From GCA-020345945 sp964596985 (GTDB lineage: Archaea; Thermoproteota; Bathyarchaeia; RBG-16-48-13; GCA-020345945), in contig CAZQWG010000001.1 in the NCBI GenBank assembly GCA_964596985.1, positions 1-64,000 on the forward strand: a stretch of 64,000 nt of DNA, written 5' to 3'. Positions 60,095 to 64,000 of this stretch are shown in pieces. Position numbers and translations under genes: made by a program. Position 1 is the stretch's first letter; the number at the start of each line of letters is the position of its first letter. The notes beneath the pieces are model-generated. The model made no database searches. It saw nothing but the letters and a program-made list of their open reading frames with translations, and was not told the DNA's origin.

Positions 60095-61062
60095 GCCTCG
60101 ACCCCCTCGGAGGACTCGTATGCACGGAGAGCCTTTCCTCCCGCCTTATCTATCGCTTCCGCGACTTCACCGATCTTGCCTTGATCAGCCAGAGCGATCA
60201 TACATCCGCCTCCTCCAGCCCCGGTCAGTTTTGATCCTAAGGCACCTGCCGTTCTTGCTGCGTTTACGAGCCTATCCAACATCTCGTTGGATACACCGAT
60301 GGCGGAGAGGAGACCGTGATTCACATTCATCAGTTCTCCGAGGCTACGGAGATCCCCTCCACGGAGAGCTTCGATCGCTGAGAGGGTAACGTTTCCACCG
60401 GCTCGGATAATCGGGTTCATGATCTCAGGAAACCTGTCTCTTCTTTCTCTTACCATGGAGACGAGTCCCCCGGTCGACCGTTTCTGACCTGTATCGCCTA
60501 TCACGAGGGAGATTGGGGTCGACATCTCGAGAGGGGAGAACCCGCTGGTACGCTTATAGGTAATTGCACCTCCAAAAGTACTGATAGTTTGATCAATCCC
60601 TGATGGTTTGCCGTGCACGTACTCTTCAGCCCGATATGCAAGCTTTGAAATTTCTTCCCTTGACAGACCGACCTCGAGAACTTTTCCAACCGCCGCCACG
60701 GTGGCCACCGCTACAGCAGCAGAGGAACCCAATCCTGCCGCGATTGGAATCTCAGACTTGACCTTGATGTGAAGCCCACCCTTCAACTCTCGTTGGACTA
60801 GGACGGCTTTGGCCGCGAGATAAATTGGTTCTAATGTTGCTTTTCCTCGCGTTCCACCCACTCGGGGAGTATAGGAGTCTTCTATGAAGGTCCCTGAGAC
60901 AGAGAGATCTTGAGACTCCACTTGAACACCGGGTTTCTGAGTCTCTTCAGCAGAGACATCTGCCCTAAGGTTTACCGCCATTACGATCGCAGGTTCATCG
61001 TAGACGACAAAATGCTCGCCGAAGAGAATGACTTTTCCTGGTGCCGAAGCAGATGCCTTCAC
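60082..61062 (-). CDS. mvk: Mevalonate kinase (GHMP family)
   Basis: 326 residues with 'ASAPGKVILFGEHFVVYDEP', the GHMP glycine-rich 'EIPIAAGLGSSAAVAVATVA', 'GKPSGIDQTISTFGGAITYK' and 'AGALGSKLTGAGGGGCMIAL'. It phosphorylates mevalonate using ATP. It belongs to the operon mvk-ipk-fni-idsA. Confidence 0.95.
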   Translation of the reverse strand: MKASASAPGKVILFGEHFVVYDEPAIVMAVNLRADVSAEETQKPGVQVESQDLSVSGTFIEDSYTPRVGGTRGKATLEPIYLAAKAVLVQRELKGGLHIKVKSEIPIAAGLGSSAAVAVATVAAVGKVLEVGLSREEISKLAYRAEEYVHGKPSGIDQTISTFGGAITYKRTSGFSPLEMSTPISLVIGDTGQKRSTGGLVSMVRERRDRFPEIMNPIIRAGGNVTLSAIEALRGGDLRSLGELMNVNHGLLSAIGVSNEMLDRLVNAARTAGALGSKLTGAGGGGCMIALADQGKIGEVAEAIDKAGGKALRAYESSEGVEACLL

Positions 61063-61125
61063 GATCGGTATCCCCAGAAAGACCTACAGAAGAAACTACC
61101 GCTATCTTGGAAAAGTCTTCTGGTG

Positions 61126-61974
61126 CTAGATCTCAAGGGAGATAGAGGCATACCCAACGACGGCGTCTCTATCGTCCGTAACGTCTCCGCTGGTTCGATA
61201 GCTGAGTAATCGTGCAGTCTTTGAACCGAGCTTTTTTGCCGCAACCAAAGTCGATAGGACCGGGCCGCTTCCACACATAGAGATGTGCTTGGAGACTACA
61301 ACATCAGCTAGTTGTTCCTCGTCAAGTTCCAAGATAGCTTTGATGACTAGAGAGTCTTTTTGTTCGGCTATCTGCTGAGGTTCGTAATGGGTTAGATCGG
61401 TGGAAGCGATGACTACAAGATCTCGGTTTTTTCCCACAGAACCTATGGAATTTCCGATCTCTCTACAAGTCTCTAGGTCCTGCATCATTAGGGTTATTGG
61501 GACGAACCTAAACGCTTTCCCATACATGTACTGAAGGAATGGGAGTTGGACCTCGACCGAATGTTCGTAGCGGTGGGCGTCCTCATCGACATCGATTATT
61601 CCAGACGCCCGCCAGATTCGATTTGCAACCTCCTTGTCTATGACTGCATCTCCGAGCGGTGTACGCCAAGCCCCTTCAGTCATGATCGAGACACCACTGC
61701 CTAGACCAGTATGGTTCGGGCCAAGGATCACCAGCGTCTCGGGCGTACCGTCAGAGCCCAACGCTAGATAAGAATGTGCAGCTACATGTCCAGAGTACAT
61801 ATATCCAGCGTGAGGAACGACGAGTCCGATAGTCTTCTTGGGTCGACCCTCACGAACCTGCGGTATCTTCACTGGACCATACTTGTGTTTGAAACAGCCC
61901 TCTAACTGAGATCGAAGAGCCGAAGCTGAGCCTGCGTAGAAAGCGCCGGCTTGACTTGGATACCGTATCTTCAT
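61126..61974 (-). CDS. MEMO1 family protein (AmmeMemoRadiSam system protein B)
   Basis: The 282-residue protein has 'IRYPSQAGAFYAGSASALRS', 'VVPHAGYMYSGHVAAHSYLA', 'LGPNHTGLGSGVSIMTEGAW' and 'STDLTHYEP', with the histidines and cysteine of the MEMO fold (related to LigB dioxygenases). The gene is nearly always between uS2 and mevalonate kinase in archaea. The partner AMMECR1 and radical SAM proteins are not in the window. Its biochemical role remains open. Confidence 0.9.
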   Translation of the reverse strand: MKIRYPSQAGAFYAGSASALRSQLEGCFKHKYGPVKIPQVREGRPKKTIGLVVPHAGYMYSGHVAAHSYLALGSDGTPETLVILGPNHTGLGSGVSIMTEGAWRTPLGDAVIDKEVANRIWRASGIIDVDEDAHRYEHSVEVQLPFLQYMYGKAFRFVPITLMMQDLETCREIGNSIGSVGKNRDLVVIASTDLTHYEPQQIAEQKDSLVIKAILELDEEQLADVVVSKHISMCGSGPVLSTLVAAKKLGSKTARLLSYRTSGDVTDDRDAVVGYASISLEI

Positions 61975-61983
61975 TTCGGGACT

Positions 61984-62682
61984 CTATTCTTCCGGGATGT
62001 TTATAGCTACTTCTGCGAGCTTGGTCTCGAAATCGTCGATCGAGACTGATAGGTCTGCTTCCTCAGAGAGGTCTCCTTTCTCCCGGAGGATCTGTCGGGC
62101 AAGAAGCCAGTAGACCGTAGCCAAGGCACGACGACCTTTATTGTTGGTAGGAATGATGAAGTCAACTTGAGATATGCTATTGTCCGTGTCGCATAGGGCC
62201 ACGACAGGCACGCCAATTATCGCTGCTTCATCTACGGCTTGTTCATCCGCCTTCGGATCTGAAACGATGATTACCTCAGGCTCAATATGACCCCCGTAAG
62301 AGGGGTTGGAAAGGAGCCCTGGCATGAACCTCCCAAACACAGGTATGGAACCAGTGACCTCGCAGAACTTTGCCACAGGGGTTCTACCGTATAGTCTGGC
62401 AGAGACGACAATGGTCTTGGAAGGGTCGAATTGGGCAAGGAACTTCGCAGCCGTTCTTATCCTGTCATCAGTCTTTTTGACATCGAGTACAAAGAGCCCA
62501 TCAGGCCTCACTCGAAACACGAAGGGATCCATTTCACCAGTCTTGATTCGAGTCCCGATGTGAATTCCAGCTGAGAGTAGGGTGGTAATTGGCAGCAACA
62601 GCTCTGCTTCTCCCGCGGCCTCTAGCTCTTCGTCTTCGAACGTCTTTGTTGGTGTCTGCTCTTCTTCAAGTGACGTATCCAA
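61984..62682 (-). CDS. rps2: 30S ribosomal protein uS2
   Basis: The 232-residue protein has 'TTLLSAGIHIGTRIKTGEMD', 'FLAQFDPSKTIVVSARLYGR', 'IEPEVIIVSDPKADEQAVDE' and 'IGVPVVALCDTDNSISQVDF'. An acidic N-terminal extension of about 30 residues is unusual but seen in other archaea. TTG 62682 follows AGGAGGG, placing the start well. It lies eight bases after the enolase gene. Confidence 0.95.
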   Translation of the reverse strand: MDTSLEEEQTPTKTFEDEELEAAGEAELLLPITTLLSAGIHIGTRIKTGEMDPFVFRVRPDGLFVLDVKKTDDRIRTAAKFLAQFDPSKTIVVSARLYGRTPVAKFCEVTGSIPVFGRFMPGLLSNPSYGGHIEPEVIIVSDPKADEQAVDEAAIIGVPVVALCDTDNSISQVDFIIPTNNKGRRALATVYWLLARQILREKGDLSEEADLSVSIDDFETKLAEVAINIPEE

Positions 62683-62690
62683 CCCTCCTA

Positions 62691-63947
62691 TTAGATTTTA
62701 AGCTCTGCAAGCTTTGCCGTCAAGCCAAGTGTCTCTTCTATCCGGAGCAGTTCGTCGATCTTTGCTATCCTCTCCCCTCCGATTACTCCGGTCTTGATTA
62801 TCGGGCAGCCGAAACCCACCGCCAAATGGGCAGGATGCACATCTACAGTCTCACCCGATCGATGTGACAGGACTGGCACATATCCTACGCTCTTGGCAAG
62901 TATGACGGCTTTCAAAGCGTCGGTCAGTGTTCCGATCTGATTGGGTTTGATTATAACCGAATTCGCAGACACCAGACGTATACCTTTTGAGAGGCGTTCT
63001 ATATTGGTGGTGAAGAGATCGTCTCCGCATATCAGACAATTCTCCACGCCCCGAAGCAACTCCGCAAATCCTTCGAAATCCTCTTCGTCGAGGGGGTCTT
63101 CGACGTAGGCAAGCCTATACTTCTCGACGAGCTCACGTATATACTCGATCTGTTCACCTCGATCTCGCTTGACACCGTCTCGTGAGTAGACATACTTCTC
63201 GGTCCTTGCATCCCAGAGGGAGCATGACGCGACATCAAGGGCGGCTCTGACTTCGACCCCAAGTTTATTCGAAACCTCTTCGCAACAGGAGCATACGATC
63301 TCCAGGGCTTCGTCGTTCCCCAAGTTTGGAGCCCAAGCTCCCTCGTCACCCTTGCCTCCGGTGAAGCCGCCGTCAACTTTCTCTATTCTTTCCCGCACCG
63401 CGCGATGAACCAGTATGTTTGAGTGGGCTGCTTGACTGAAGGAATCGGCCTTGACGGGAATTGCCAAGAACTCTTGGATGTCGGGAGCTTTGCCACCGGC
63501 GTGCTTGCCACCGCCAAGAACATTACCGAGGGGATGAGGTAGATACGTCGATACAACTCCACCGAGATGCTGGAAGAGTGGTATCCCGTGGGAAGAAGCC
63601 GCGGCTTCAGCCACGGCCAAGGAAACCGCGTACGCGGTGTTCCCACCGATCTTCGAAAAGTTTGTAGTCCCATCGATCTCGTGTAACAACCGATCTATTG
63701 CTTCTTGTCCATCCGCGTCCATCCCAACGAGTTTAGGGGTCACGAGTTTTGTGACAAGTTCAATTGCCTTGGAAACCCCCCCTTTTGGATATGAAACTAC
63801 CTCAAACTTTCCTGTGCTCTTGCCGGCTGGGGCACCAGCACTACCGAACCCCCCATAGGTCGAGACGTCAACCTCTATCGTGTCCATGCCTCTACTATTG
63901 AATATCCTCCGGGCGTGAATTGTATCTATCATGGTTTCTATACTCAA
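62691..63947 (-). CDS. eno: Enolase
   Basis: The 418-residue glycolytic enzyme has 'IDTIHARRIFNSRGMDTIEV', 'GSAGAPAGKSTGKFEVVSYP', 'GGGKHAGGKAPDIQEFLAIP', 'AYVEDPLDEEDFEGFAELLR', 'SVIIKPNQIGTLTDALKAVI' and 'SHRSGETVDVHPAHLAVGFG' (metal-binding and catalytic residues present). It converts 2-phosphoglycerate to phosphoenolpyruvate. The reading frame starts at TTG 63947; ATG 63932 is an alternative. It begins the visible part of the eno-uS2-MEMO-isoprenoid cluster. Confidence 0.95.
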   Translation of the reverse strand: MSIETMIDTIHARRIFNSRGMDTIEVDVSTYGGFGSAGAPAGKSTGKFEVVSYPKGGVSKAIELVTKLVTPKLVGMDADGQEAIDRLLHEIDGTTNFSKIGGNTAYAVSLAVAEAAASSHGIPLFQHLGGVVSTYLPHPLGNVLGGGKHAGGKAPDIQEFLAIPVKADSFSQAAHSNILVHRAVRERIEKVDGGFTGGKGDEGAWAPNLGNDEALEIVCSCCEEVSNKLGVEVRAALDVASCSLWDARTEKYVYSRDGVKRDRGEQIEYIRELVEKYRLAYVEDPLDEEDFEGFAELLRGVENCLICGDDLFTTNIERLSKGIRLVSANSVIIKPNQIGTLTDALKAVILAKSVGYVPVLSHRSGETVDVHPAHLAVGFGCPIIKTGVIGGERIAKIDELLRIEETLGLTAKLAELKI

Positions 63948-64000
63948 TGGTAATTCAAGCCTCCATCCTACACAAGGTTCTCTTTTTCTTTTCTTGATGT

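Noticed and set aside
63968..64000. Ten codons and a stop on the minus strand at the right edge, possible C-terminus of RpoK (Rpo6).
   Set aside because: The position fits the usual archaeal order, but ten residues do not match the family clearly enough.

Overview
The window is a gene-dense stretch (about 50% GC by eye) of an archaeal chromosome. Archaeal and eukaryote-like informational genes fill it: eL13, eL15, eL24, eL37-type, eL41, eS1, eS6, eS24, eS28, eS31, exosome Rrp4/Rrp41/Rrp42, SBDS, proteasome alpha, RNase P proteins, KEOPS, aIF2-gamma, aIF5B, EF-2, Spt4 and Rpo7. TATA-box promoters, several apparently leaderless starts and many TTG starts fit this. eL13, eL41 and tRNA-type introns in protein genes point to the TACK/Proteoarchaeota side. 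A Bathyarchaeia-like lineage is my best guess, but I cannot prove it. A methylamine-methyltransferase (MtmB) homologue and a methanogen-type seryl-tRNA synthetase add a methanogen or methylotroph flavour.

Layout. 1-5.4 kb: partial MtmB-like gene, eL13, an ornithine cyclodeaminase/alanine dehydrogenase homologue, a pyruvate-kinase C-domain protein, a broken VOC gene, an amidohydrolase and a YbaK deacylase. 5.5-10 kb: a complete branched-chain amino-acid-type ABC transporter, with livHMGF on + and the binding protein convergent on -. 10.3-14.2 kb: a LolD/MacB-type ATPase with two large FtsX-type permeases. 14.9-17.1 kb: EF-2, interrupted by a 30-nt intron. 17.4-26.9 kb: TIGR00300 ornithine cyclodeaminase family, a frameshifted TPP enzyme, the tiny eL41 gene, an HNH protein, a hexuloisomerase, an XPF nuclease, an ECF transporter core and a DHH phosphoesterase. 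26.6-35 kb: the classical exosome/proteasome/RNase P superoperon. 35-46.3 kb: YchF GTPase, radical SAM enzyme, GlmU-like enzyme, eS1, type-2 SerRS, second Pcc1 paralogue, RecJ/GAN, uS15, ITPase and Bud32. 46.4-55 kb: Kae1, aIF5B (two introns), eS6, aIF2-gamma, a PIN protein, Rpo7, Spt4 and dephospho-CoA kinase, facing eS31, eS24, NDK, eL24, eS28 and L7Ae. 55.3-64 kb: GluRS, the archaeal isoprenoid genes (prenyl synthase, IDI-2, isopentenyl phosphate kinase, mevalonate kinase), MEMO, uS2 and enolase.

The main discovery is three short introns of the bulge-helix-bulge (tRNA-splicing) type inside two translational GTPase genes. One is in EF-2 (30 nt) and two are in aIF5B (37 and 32 nt). Each restores a perfect conserved reading frame when removed, each carries an in-frame stop or frameshift if retained, and two sit in or next to the P-loop codons. 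Naive gene calling truncates both proteins before the P-loop. Other notable items are an MtmB homologue with alanine at the pyrrolysine position, a 25-codon eL41 gene, an apparent CTG start for NDK, two Pcc1 paralogues in one neighbourhood, and a frameshift in the TPP enzyme. I saw no rRNA, tRNA, CRISPR array or insertion sequence.
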